This document shows, in pieces, positions 32,068-42,294 of a stretch of DNA of 64,000 bases. Position numbers and translations under genes: made by a program. Each line of letters starts with the position of its first letter. Within the stretch, counting starts at the first letter, position 1. Under the pieces are notes generated by a model. It had not been told where the DNA came from, searched no databases, and was given only the letters and a program-made list of their open reading frames with translations. Origin of the DNA: Skeletonema tropicum (Eukaryota > Bacillariophyta > Thalassiosirophyceae > Thalassiosirales > Thalassiosiraceae); assembly GCA_037178625.1 (NCBI GenBank), contig CM074138.1, forward strand, positions 186,001 through 250,000. The letters run 5' to 3'.

Positions 32068-32340
32068 ACTCTCAGCAATCTTCTGGTGCGGCGCATGTGT
32101 GATGCATACTTTTCTTCTGCATTGACCGTCGTCGAGTATGACACACGGCACATTGATGAAAGTACATTTCTATTAGCTTCAAATAATCGACGGCTAGTGC
32201 TCTTCGGGCAAATTTGTCGTGTGGTGGCTTGCTGGAACGATGACTCAAAAAGAGCAGGAGCGGGTTTCGGTTTCGGTTTCGATGTGATTGCAAGTTGATT
32301 CACAAGATTTGGCTTGTCTTGATGCGAAACGAAAGCGTGT
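32068..32340 (+). pseudogene. C-terminal fragment of spermidine-synthase-like gene, copy A
   Basis: Encodes FSSALTVVEYDTRH...STFLLASNNRRL, matching FSTVLTVESIDSRH...NTILLASNNRRL near the C-terminus of the 28228 gene product, then degrades with stops before the last residues (FDVIAS). It has no Rossmann core. Confidence 0.7.
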
Positions 32341-33130
32341 CATTGGTAGAAGTGACGCATGTAAATTATTGTTATTGTCATGAGCATGATGAAGTTATGC
32401 TATGTATTTGAACTCAAATACCCATCTAGTTGGACTACACGACGCGCAGCAGTGGAGGTTTGTATCGACGGCTACGCAATATAAACCACCCGCCTCCGTT
32501 TCTGATATGAACAAAAATTGGCCGTTCAGTTAAAGATAACAACTCCCTACACACCTCTCTGACACAGTCAAATATACTACGTTCACAAATGGTAGATATG
32601 CCATCAGACCAGTTGTTGGTCACAAAAAAAATCGCCGGAATTTTATGTGCTACCTCTTTGAAACTGTAATATTTTGAAGAGGATAAGGAAGTTCAACAAA
32701 GCCACTTCCGACCTTCGTCGATGAATGTGTTTATGTTTGAGTGGGTGCCACTCCACACTGGTGGGCGGATACACGCCTGAAAGAGCTGGAAAGACGGCAG
32801 ACGGCCGGCGGTGTGCGGTGGATAATCGTGTGGTGAGAAAGTAAAAAGTTGGCTGGATTTTGAATGTGAGCTAAATTAGCTCGTTCTCGTCTCATCACAC
32901 CCCAATCGGCGATAAGGAGAAAGAAATGACCTGTATGCAGAAATGTCGAGAAAGAAATCACACAATACTATTTGCGTGCACTCGCTCAGCGAACGCATCG
33001 CTGATTACTGACTTGAGGGTCATCAAAGGCAGGTCCTAGAATTCTATCTTTCACTTTCATCTCATAATTATAAATTTGGTTTGGTTCGCTGCATCTTATT
33101 ATTATAATAACAACACGTGCGTTGATCAAC

Positions 33131-33427
33131 ATGTCTACCAACTTCGACTTCGATAACAATATCAATAACAACGCGAACGCCGCCGATGATGTCGACATTG
33201 CTACCGACAGCATTTTTCCAACTCCAGCGCTTCAACCTACGAATCTGATAACGTTAAAGATGGCAGTAGCAAGCCTCGCTCCAACAAAAAGTCCTGGAAG
33301 GCTAAAGCCCTCGCCCTTGCACCCATTGCAGCACTTGTCATGGTCTTCGGTATGGCCACTTTGAGCGGAATGAACAATGCGAACTATGAGTTGATTGAGG
33401 GGAATCTTGCGCAGTCCAGCACGGTAT
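33131..33427 (+). pseudogene. Lysine-repeat membrane protein, truncated copy A
   Basis: The ATG at 33131 begins MSTNFDFDNN as in copies B and C. One T is missing in the poly-T tract near 33210, which shifts the frame after about 28 codons. The sequence remains alignable through the membrane segment and stops matching at 33427, just before the DRRLDSKAPK junction of the intact copies. No repeats follow. Dead copy. Confidence 0.85.
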
Positions 33428-34949
33428 CTCTAGTGGCGGGATTGGTTGTGGCTGGGCCACAACCACGGACAGAACCACAATTCACACTTTTTCATCGTAG
33501 CACAGAAATAACCTGAAGCCCACGCACACCCACACACAGCCAAACCAGTATCAAAATCACCCAAACCATGACGGCCGGCTTCGGCAGTAGTAGACACCAT
33601 TAACAATAATAATGACGATCTATCACCACCTCTCTCCCTTCTATAACACCTCGTGATACATTCGGGGTGCGGTCGGCGTTTTGTTGCATTTGATTCGCCC
33701 GCAATTGGCAGCAAACAGCTGCGGCACGACCGAAGGCCAAATATCGTGCTATCGCTTCTATTTTCGATGGTCATTCGTCTTCTGCTCCTCTTCCTCGGTA
33801 TTGTGAGCTTAGACGGGACTCACAAGAGTCACGTCGACTTCGTTGGAAACCTCTCGAAGTATTGATTGCCATAGAATGATTACGTCAAGTGCGTCATAGT
33901 CGCAGCGGCCACAGTACATAACCACGTGGACGATGCACAGATGCACTCATCGGCCAATCAACCTCTAAAATAATCCCACAATTCTCTTCCATTAGAACAT
34001 TGTCAACATCGTTGTAGACATATCTCCAAAGCGTTAGCTTTCCCTTGCCAATTGCCATCACAGATGACCCAAGCTACGACAGCTGCATCACAAAGCAACC
34101 TAATAGTTTATAAGACCCGCTCTTTTATCTCTGATGGTGCTTTGGCAGGCACACATCAGCCCCTCCCTGCCGCAAGGCATTAGGTGGCACCCCTGCTTAC
34201 ACCAGCCCCTCCCTGCCGCAAGGCATCAGATGGCACCCCCGCCGAACCTTCGGCTTTCCTACTTTGACTCCGGATCTTTCCGCAGTCTTATGGGTAGGAG
34301 CACGTCTTCATCATGGAACAGTCTTTTTGATGTCTCCAAAGAGGGCGGCGCTGCCAACACCCATTAGCCTAAATTCCGAAAGTCGATCATTATGCATTGT
34401 CTCCCTCTGGAATGGCTTCTCACTCTTAGCGCTGTTGACCCGCCAGCCCCAATTTCAGCAGATGATCCATTCCTGCTGCAATTGTCCGGCTTCTTTGGCG
34501 TATCCTCACCGCTCACCACATTCCAGCACTACATCTATTTTGATGCCCCGCTCGAACGTTTCCCCGGAGCTACCTTACCGCCACCCCCTATTTTACACCT
34601 CATGTGTCATGATATCCACCTCTAGCAGTCTATTGTGGAATACACATATTGGATGTCTCCTTCTTCTCGACATCGTGATCCGGATACTTGAAGCCATCTC
34701 GCATGACAGAGGGTGCCGCATTCGCAATGATACGTCAACTCATACTTGAGTCATGCTCATCAATAGTGGAGGTAGACAGCATCGTTATGTCTTTTAGACG
34801 CATCCCCTTCGCCTTAATTCCAGCGGATGATACATTCCTGCTGTCATTACCGGCGCATCACTCTCCGTGCTTGTACGATTGCGTCCTTATTTGGCAAACT
34901 AATCCTACAACCCGGCAAATCCCCTGCCTGTAGGCAACGCTTACGCCTT
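33428..34949. other. Region between copy A and the Copia remnant
   Basis: No gene supported. It has a two-unit direct repeat of about 46 bp at 34153-34240 (CAGCCCCTCCCTGCCGCAAG) and several short frames without domain signal. It may be decayed retroelement sequence. Confidence 0.45.
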
Positions 34950-35880
34950 GCTCAAACAATCAGATCCTTTTATTGCAGAAGCATACAGTACATACCGTGA
35001 TTGCTCCATCGACAACCCTATCTGGTTTCAATATCACAAGTCTGGACTATATCGAGGTAGATGAAAGGCGATTATTATGATTTATATGGGAACCACGCAG
35101 CAGAATTGGGGTCTACTGTGGTCATAGTCCGTTACATGCAGGTAACGTGGCACTCATCTTCAATCCACGCAAGGGTCGAGTATCTCCCCAGTTTCATTGC
35201 GTCTTTGATGATGATTTTACGACTGTTCCTTATATGGAGAAAGGAGAGGCTCCTCCGGATTGGGAAGACCTTTGCCGTAATTCTTACGAGTCTGCTGAAG
35301 ATGATGCGGTGGCTAATGCTATCCAATACTTATCCTCCCAGACTGGTGCTGAACGGCTCCGACAACTGAAGCGTCATCGCTTAGCGCGCCATTGGAGGCT
35401 GTAGTCCGTACTGCAGCTGAAGATCCTTTGTCCGACCCTTTTGCCACGAGCTTTGATCGACTGCCTCGTGCCAATTCAAACCCCAGCAGTACCAACGATC
35501 GTCCAGTTTCCGAGGGAGTTGATCTTCCCCGCCGAGTTGAGCAGCAGGAGGTGGCCACCTTAGAACCTGCTCTCAAAAGGCAACGCAAACAACCCGACGA
35601 TGATTCAGGCAGACCTATCAATCTTATGACTGATTTTGATGCCTGCAGCGACGCAGATGGTGAGCAGCAGAACCAGTTGCTCATGCCCAAAATCATGCCC
35701 AAAAAGAGTGAATCTTCACGAAGCAGGTCTCCGCCGCTCCAAACGAATTCAGGAAAAGAATGCCAAGCACGAGCACTGGAGAAAACCTTACAAGAAGAAG
35801 AAGACTTTTGCCATCACGTCATCCGAGGGCAGCAAGTCACCTTCAGCTGCTTCATGTCCTACTCCGCCTGCTGTTTAAAG
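34950..35880 (+). pseudogene. Copia-type retrotransposon remnant (integrase C-terminal region to pre-RT linker)
   Basis: A broken frame near 34950-35055 (DPFIAEAYSTYRDCSIDNPI) is followed by SPLHAGNVALIFNPRKGRVS, PQFHCVFDDDFTTVP and PPDWEDLC (about 35116-35275), the typical end of a Copia integrase. Next comes an acidic linker and NLHEAGLRRSKRIQEKNAKH (35717-35790), which usually precedes the reverse transcriptase. No reverse transcriptase or LTR is recognised. The last 110 bp lie inside the duplicated segment. Confidence 0.75.
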
Positions 35881-36544
35881 GCCGCCTGCATCAGCCTGCA
35901 ACGCCATCTCCATCTGCCTCTCCCGTGTGCTCGTCCTAGCAATACACCAAGCCATTTCCCGTATCAAACAAAGGCACCCGCCGCCACGACCAAGACAAAG
36001 ACAGTTATTATTATCCTCAAGACACTCAAGCAAAACACCTTAATCTAAATCGCCCTCACCTTTACAAGTCGCTCGAGAATTCTAAAGCTAAAGCACGCTT
36101 CACCAAGTGTAGCGAATGAATCAGCGAATTTTCGAGAACTTATCATAATTATCAATCAATGAGCGACTTGGACTTGGGTAGATAGGATTTTGAATGTTAA
36201 TGTAAAAGTATTAAGCAAATGTTGATCGATTAATGTAACGAATATATTTTGAGATTACCTACTAATTTCGATGATTGTGTCGTCAGCAGCCAACAATAAT
36301 ATGGTTCTTCTTTTCAACGATCTCCACTCTCCACAGTTGTTGATACTGAATGTCTCAAACGCTATTTATATCTGTTACATTTGCATAGTAGAGGAGTACG
36401 CCAAGAGGCTCGGGCTTGGACGCCGCGTTAAGGCAAGCATAGGTACTTTCCATGTGATGGGTATTGATATAAGAAATTTCTTTCATAAATCCAACTAGAT
36501 AGATTGGGCGAGGATGAGCACGGGTTGTTGACTTTAAATATTAT

Positions 36545-36800
36545 ACTCTCAGCAATCTTCTGGTGCGGCGCATGTGTGATGCATACTTTTCTTCTGCATT
36601 GACCGTCGTCGAGTATGACACACGGCACATTGATGAAAGTACATTTCTATTAGCTTCAAATAATCGACGGCTAGTGCTCTTCGGGCAAATTTGTCGTGTG
36701 GTGGCTTGCTGGAACGATGACTCAAAAAGAGCAGGAGCGGGTTTAGGTTTCGATGTGATTGCAAGTTGATTCACAAGATTTGGCTTGTCTTGATGCAAAA
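36545..36800 (+). pseudogene. C-terminal fragment of spermidine-synthase-like gene, copy B
   Basis: Same broken fragment as at 32068, nearly identical, lacking six bases in the Gly/Phe-coding stretch (AGAGLGFDV here). It confirms that copies A and B derive from one ancestral segment that had already captured the gene scrap. Confidence 0.7.
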
Positions 36801-37707
36801 CGAAAGCGTGCCATTGGTAGAAGTGACGCATGTAAATTATTGTTATAAGCATGATGAAGTTATGCTATGTATTTGAACTCAAATACCCATCTAGTTGGAC
36901 TACACGACGTGCCGACTGCCGACGCGCGGCAGTGGAGGTTTGTATCGACGGCTACGCAATATACCTCCGTTTCTGATATGAACAAAAATTGGCCGTTCAG
37001 TTAAAGATAACAACTCCCTACACACCTCCCTAACACAGTCAAATATACTACGTTCACAAATGGTAGATATGCCATCAGACCAGTTGTTGGTCACAAAAAA
37101 AATCGCCGGAATTTTATGTGCTACCTCTTTGAAACTGTAATATTTTGAAGAGGATAAGGAAGTTCAACAAAGCCACTTCCGTCCGACCTTCGTCGATGAA
37201 TGTGTTTATGTTTGAGTGGGTGCCACTCCACACTGGTGGGCGGATACACGCCTGAAAGAGCTGGAAAGACGGCAGACGGCCGGCGGTGGCGGTGTGCTGT
37301 GGATTATCGTGTGGGGTGTGGGGGGCCTCGTGTGGTGAGAAAGTAAAAAGTTGGCTGGATTTTGAATGTGAGCTAAATTAGCTCGTTCTCGTCTCATCAC
37401 ACCCAATCGGCGATGAGGAGAAAGAAATGACCTGTATGCAGAAATGTCGAGAAAGAAATCACACTATTTGCACTCAGCGGCGCATCGCTGATCGCTGACT
37501 TGAGGGTCATCAAAGGCAGGTCCTATGGTAGAAATATATTGTCGAGAAAGAAATCACACTATTTGCACAAAGCGGCGCATCGTTGAGCGAGGGAGCCGTT
37601 GAGAAGGCAGGTCCTCTAGAATTCTATCTTTCATTTTCATCTCATAATTATAAATTTGGTTTGGTTCGCTGCATCTTATTATTATCATAACACGTGCGTT
37701 GATCAAC

Positions 37708-39354
37708 ATGTCTACCAACTTCGACTTCGATAACAATAACAACGCAAACGCCGCCGATGGCATCAACATCGATGTCGACATCGCTATCGAAAGCATTTTT
37801 TCCAACTCCAGCGCTTCAACCTACGAATCTGATAACTTTAACGATGGCAGTAGCAAGCCTCGCTCCAACAAAAAGTCCTGGAAGGCTAAAGCCCTCGCCC
37901 TTGCACCCATTGCAGCACTTGTCATTGTCTTCGGTATGGCCACTTTGAGCGGAATGAACAATGCGAACTATGAGTTGATTGAGGGGAATCTTGCGCAGTC
38001 CAGCACGGTATCTGATAGACGCCTTGACAGCAAGGCACCGAAGGAGAGTAAGGCGCCCAAGGACACCAACGCTCCCAAGGAGAGCAAAGCACCTAAAGAC
38101 ACCAACGCACCGAAGGAGAGCAAGGCGCCCAAGGAGAGCAAGGCACCCAAGGACACCAACGCACCAAAGGAGAGCAAGGCACCCAAGGAGAGCAAGGCAC
38201 CCAAGGACACCAACGCTCCCAAGGAGAGCAAGGCACCCAAGGAGAGTAAGGCACCCAAGGAGAGCAGTACCATCGTCAGTCAGGCCATGAGGTCGGAGAG
38301 CAAGGCACCCAAGGAGAGCAAGGCACCCAAGGAGAGCAAAGCACCTAAAGACACCAACGCACCGAAGGAGAGTAAGGCGCCCAAGGAGAGCAAGGCACCC
38401 AAGGACACCAACGCACCAAAGGAGAGCAAGGCACCCAAGGAGAGCAAGGCACCCAAGGACACCAACGCTCCCAAGGAGAGCAAGGCACCCAAGGAGAGTA
38501 AGGCACCCAAGGAGAGCAGTACCATCGTCAGTCAGGCCATGAGGTCGGAGAGCAAGGCACCCAAGGAGAGCAAAGCACCTAAAGACACCAACGCACCAAA
38601 GGAGAGTAAGGCGCCCAAGGAGAGCAAGGCACCCAAGGACACCAACGCACCAAAGGAGAGCAAGGCACCCAAGGAGAGCAAGGCACCCAAGGACACCAAC
38701 GCTCCCAAGGAGAGCAAGGCACCCAAGGAGAGCAAGGCACCCAAGGAGAGCAGTACCATCGTCAGTCAGGCCATGAGGTTTGAGAGCAAGGCACCCAAGG
38801 AGAGCAAAGCACCTAAAGACACCAACGCACCGAAGGAGAGCAAGGCGCCCAAGGAGAGCAAGGCACCCAAGGACACCAACGCACCAAAGGAGAGCAAGGC
38901 ACCCAAGGAGAGCAAGGCACCCAAGGACACCAACGCTCCCAAGGAGAGCAAGGCACCCAAGGAGAGTAAGGCACCCAAGGAGAGCAGTACCATCGTCAGT
39001 CAGGCCATGAGGTCGGAGAGCAAGGCACCCAAGGAGAGCAAGGCACCCAAGGAGAGCAAGGCACCCAAGGAAAGCAAAGCACCTAAAGACACCAACGCAC
39101 CCAAGGAGAGCAAGGCACCCAAGGAGAGCAAGGCACCCAAGGAGGCAACTTCACAGTTGGGTACCCTAACATTGGGCAGTGAGGTAACATTGGGCAGTGA
39201 GGTAACATTGGGCAGTGAGGTAGCATTGGGCAGTGAGGTACTCGATAACTTCAATTCCATCAATTCTCCCAAGCCTCCCAGGTCTCCGTCCATCAAGTCT
39301 ACCAAGTCTTCCAAGTCTACCAAGTCTTCCAAGTCTACCAAGTCTTCTAAATAA
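37708..39354 (+). CDS. Lysine-repeat (KAPKES/KDTNAP) type-II membrane protein, copy B; pentalysine-cluster protein
   Basis: 548 residues from the ATG at 37708. About 60 soluble Asn/Asp-rich residues and a basic KPRSNKKSWKAK stretch precede one membrane segment (ALALAPIAALVIVFGMATLS), suggesting N-in, C-out topology. After it comes SDRRLD, an RXL-type site, then about 370 residues of KAPKES/KAPKDTNAP units in which lysines fall in KxxKxxKxxKxxK spacing. Four spacers (SSTIVSQAMR) divide them into higher-order repeats of 234-252 bp. Then come five LGSEV-type units and a C-terminus KSTKSSKSTKSSK, again KxxK. The architecture agrees with silica-targeted diatom proteins (silaffin-type pentalysine clusters, RXL processing, Ser next to Lys). 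Function is inferred, not shown. It is convergent with the carboxypeptidase downstream. Confidence 0.82.
   Translation: MSTNFDFDNNNNANAADGINIDVDIAIESIFSNSSASTYESDNFNDGSSKPRSNKKSWKAKALALAPIAALVIVFGMATLSGMNNANYELIEGNLAQSSTVSDRRLDSKAPKESKAPKDTNAPKESKAPKDTNAPKESKAPKESKAPKDTNAPKESKAPKESKAPKDTNAPKESKAPKESKAPKESSTIVSQAMRSESKAPKESKAPKESKAPKDTNAPKESKAPKESKAPKDTNAPKESKAPKESKAPKDTNAPKESKAPKESKAPKESSTIVSQAMRSESKAPKESKAPKDTNAPKESKAPKESKAPKDTNAPKESKAPKESKAPKDTNAPKESKAPKESKAPKESSTIVSQAMRFESKAPKESKAPKDTNAPKESKAPKESKAPKDTNAPKESKAPKESKAPKDTNAPKESKAPKESKAPKESSTIVSQAMRSESKAPKESKAPKESKAPKESKAPKDTNAPKESKAPKESKAPKEATSQLGTLTLGSEVTLGSEVTLGSEVALGSEVLDNFNSINSPKPPRSPSIKSTKSSKSTKSSKSTKSSK
38020..39150. repeat. Coding tandem repeat array, copy B
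   Basis: Short units of about 18 bp (AGCAAGGCACCCAAGGAG and variants, and GACACCAACGC(A/T)CC) are organised into higher-order repeats. The spacer (CCATCGTCAGTCAGGCCATG) recurs at intervals of 252, 234 and 234 bp, four times. Confidence 0.9.
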
Positions 39355-40094
39355 TGAAGTGAGGGAGCTTTGCCGAGTCTAGCCAGTGTATCAGCGTATT
39401 AGCAAATTTTCGCCGACTGATAATTTCATGAGCAGACTCTTGGCTGTTTATGTTTGTGTGAATCAAAGTAGAATTAGTAAAACTTAACCATGATTAAGAT
39501 TAAGTGAATACAGATCGTTGCAACGCAGTTGAATATGAGTATTGCTGCCTACAATTATTTATGATCTTCGTCTGCAGCCAACACTCTTTGCTTGGCCATT
39601 GTAAGTATTTTCTGCCCTCGACATACTTCTGCTTGAAGATATGCTTGAAAGATAGAGATGGGATCAGGAATACCATAGGGCAAGAGCCGCATTTGAAGAC
39701 TATGACTATGAACGAGTATAATACACCATCGAGGAGGCAGGCCACCACTCGAAGTTAATATCTAGAATGTCAAACTCAATGTCAATGAAAGAGAGGAGGA
39801 TACAAATATTCGACTGAAGTTGCAAGTAAATAAGGAAGGAAGGCACATTGTGTTGAAGTTGAGAGCATGAGCATGAACATGATCATCATAGAAGGAAAGA
39901 TGTTTCACGTCTGGTATGAACATTGGGCTATAAGACTGACTTGCGTTTTCTTCGACAATAAGATGAAAAGGTGAAACAAACGCAGTACTTGTACTTCAAC
40001 TATCTATTGACCTTTCTCCACAATCCTGTTGTACATATTATTATGATGTATTAGGGTGCTTTACTCGATTCTCAAATAATTTGGCTCCAGCTGT
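39355..40094. other. Intergenic between convergent module genes, copy B
   Basis: 3' regions of the two convergent genes. The weak frames in both strands at 39500-39758 are almost unchanged in copy C but, given the recent duplication, that is no evidence of coding. Confidence 0.5.
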
Positions 40095-40295
40095 TGATGG
40101 TACGCCTAATCGATAAAGCTCGATGAGAGCTTTCCAAAACGCCATATTGGCTGTCTAGGAGACAAGATATCAAAAGATACGGCTCCATGGTGCATCATAA
40201 AGCTGTGCGTGCTCTTGATTATTTGATATGTTTTTGATGCGACAACTAACGTTCCAGATGCCCGTCTCGTCAATTCTTTCAAAATTCGTCTTTCC
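40095..40295. repeat. Repeat R3, copy 1 (downstream of carboxypeptidase B)
   Basis: Similar to 42590-42785: shared blocks GATGAGAGCTTTCCAAAACG, CAAGATATCAAAAGATACGG and TGTTTTTGATGCGACA. Read on the minus strand both give similar peptides (GAVSFDIL...RFGKLSS), so the repeat may derive from a coding sequence. It directly abuts the carboxypeptidase stop. Confidence 0.7.
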
Positions 40296-40300
40296 ACCAT

Positions 40301-42294
40301 TCAGCTGCTGGCTGCTGAGCTTGGAGCCTCCTGCTTGATTGTACCTCTTTGATATGATACTAAATCGTGAGCTTCCTCGGTTGTGACAAGCAACTTTCTC
40401 TTTCCTCTGCTATTATTTTGGCATCTAAAAAACAGACAGGTTAATAGAAGTAACATGCCCAAACAAAAGGCCTCTAGTACAACACCAAGATCACTGTATG
40501 AGAGTGACGAGTTGTCATGGATGACCGATGGAGTGAATGTATGTTCAGGTACGCAATTTGGACACTCCGTTAACGAGCAACTCTTTTCCTGGTTTGAATC
40601 TGCGCTGTCTATCATTTGTCTAGAATGGAGAAATCCTGATGCCACCTGACCAGATATGAGTATTTGCATCATGGAAAGACAAACACCAGGTTGATCCATC
40701 GTAGCGCCATGACCGGCCTCGAAGAGTTTCAGGTACGTCAAATTCTCAAATGTCTTGACATACCCATCTGGACGACCTTCCTTATAATTGTTTTTCAGCG
40801 AAGGATCGACAGGTGCGTCCCAGGCATACCTTGGTTGTTTTATATATTCAGATGCTTTGCTCCACGGCAAAAGGTCCAAAAGGCGTTCGTTACCCACATG
40901 ATTGCAGACCAAATCATTTATTCCATTGAAAAACATCATGTGAGGCTTCGACTCATGATCTAGGATTCGGACTACTTCATCAACTACACCCAAACCATCT
41001 TGGTGCACTAATGCAAGGTATACCGGTCCAGAGCATTCCTCATAAGTGAGACCTGCTTCCAGTAACTCCATTGCATGGATAGATTTCAACACAGCATGAA
41101 AGTCAACAACAAGAGGTGGCTCGCTATATGATTTCTTCCCGCCAAGGTAAGTTTCTACTTCCTTGGAACCAGGAGGGTAAGACGGAGCCCCCTTCATCAA
41201 CCACGTTCGTGTATCATATTGATTGACAATAGTCTTTCCATTTGCCCCATGAGACTGATCTATGATGTCATCCAACAATGAAAAACAAACTTCTGCATTT
41301 AAATTGCCGACTTTAACTTGGCTTGGCAGGTACGTTCCATATTTTCAAGATTGGCTCTTTGTGCAGTCCCGATGATCCCCATACCATATGCAGCATCCGC
41401 TGCGGCATACTGATGAAACGGATCCACCCATCCATTACCAATCGCAGCACCATGAATTGGTATATTTACACGTAGCGGTCCCAGCCCATTCTTTTGGTCT
41501 GGTACAAGTTTGCCATCATTTCTCTGTAGAATGAAGTCCATCATACTTGGTATGTAGTGCCCCGCATGTGATTCTCCAGCGAAGTAAAATGAGCGTCGCA
41601 ACATTCTTGCACCATTTATGTTGCCATCTGATAAAAAATTATCCGCGTGTAACAAAAAGAATTCCTCTAGAAAGTAATGAAAGTCCCGATTCACTTCAAA
41701 GTCATTCTTGCAGTACGATTCTTTTTTGGTAAAGCTTAGACCAGTTCCTACAGGCTGATCAACATACATAGTCCAAGCAGGAGCATTGTTCCAACCATGC
41801 TCATTGACATCGACAATCCAACTGTTTCCATCATTTTTCAATCTTAGAGGTCCATTTTGCAACCATAATCCGTCCATGGCGCTGCATCCTGGCCCTCCAC
41901 TTATCCACACAATGAGAGGAATACTTTCAGGTGGGACATTATTGTCCGTATTACCTGGCTCGAAAAGCCAGTAGAAAATCTTTTTATCATTTGGATCCTT
42001 CGATGCGGGGAGATGACCTGCCCAATGACGTGTTTTGAGAGCACCATCTGCGAGGAGGGGGAGTGATGTTACGAGATGGTCGTCGGGATTTGTAATCTCT
42101 TCTCGCCGATGTTGTGATGATAATAATTGTTGTCGTGTAGAGGATTGCTGCTGAGGATCATGATTGTGGTCCTTAATTGAGAAGAGCCGACGTCCGTCAA
42201 TAAGCTCATGTTCTTGGTGGGGGAGCCTGCGCACCGCTTCGACAGAGCGCAATGCTGTCAGGAGCAGGGATAAGGTAATGGAGAGCATCATCAT
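40301..42294 (-). pseudogene. KEX1-like serine carboxypeptidase (S10), copy B, frameshifted by one base
   Basis: Identical in design to the intact gene at 51997-53991, but one C is missing in the CCC run near 41307, so the frame changes after about residue 330 and reads AI-stop. The 5' part (signal peptide, GGPGCSA box, GESHAG nucleophile) and the 3' part (Asp and His boxes, membrane anchor) each remain open over more than 320 codons. Either a very recent pseudogene or a base-call error. Apart from this, it has only isolated differences from the intact copy (for example Pro/Leu after WDAPVD and Glu/Ala in the membrane segment). Confidence 0.85.

Larger units (their letters stand above)
31280..33427 (+). 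repeat. Segmental duplication copy A (truncated)
   Basis: From about 31290 to 33427 this sequence matches 35765-38010 with small indels and substitutions. It carries, in order, a Copia-tail scrap (31290-31395, KPHKKKKTFAITSSEG), a broken C-terminal fragment of the spermidine-synthase-like gene (32068-32340), non-coding sequence, and the start of the lysine-repeat gene (33131-33427). The match ends at 33427 exactly where the lysine repeats of copy B begin. Confidence 0.85.

Noticed and set aside
34264..34933. Plus-strand frames of 80-160 codons
   Set aside because: No domain, low complexity, and stops and frame changes throughout; probably decayed repeat sequence.
37968..39341. Long antisense frames over the lysine-repeat array (Leu-Gly-Ala repeats), in both copies
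   Set aside because: They are the reverse reading of a repeat whose units are multiples of three, so the antisense frame stays open automatically; they begin and end at the spacers and have no independent signal.
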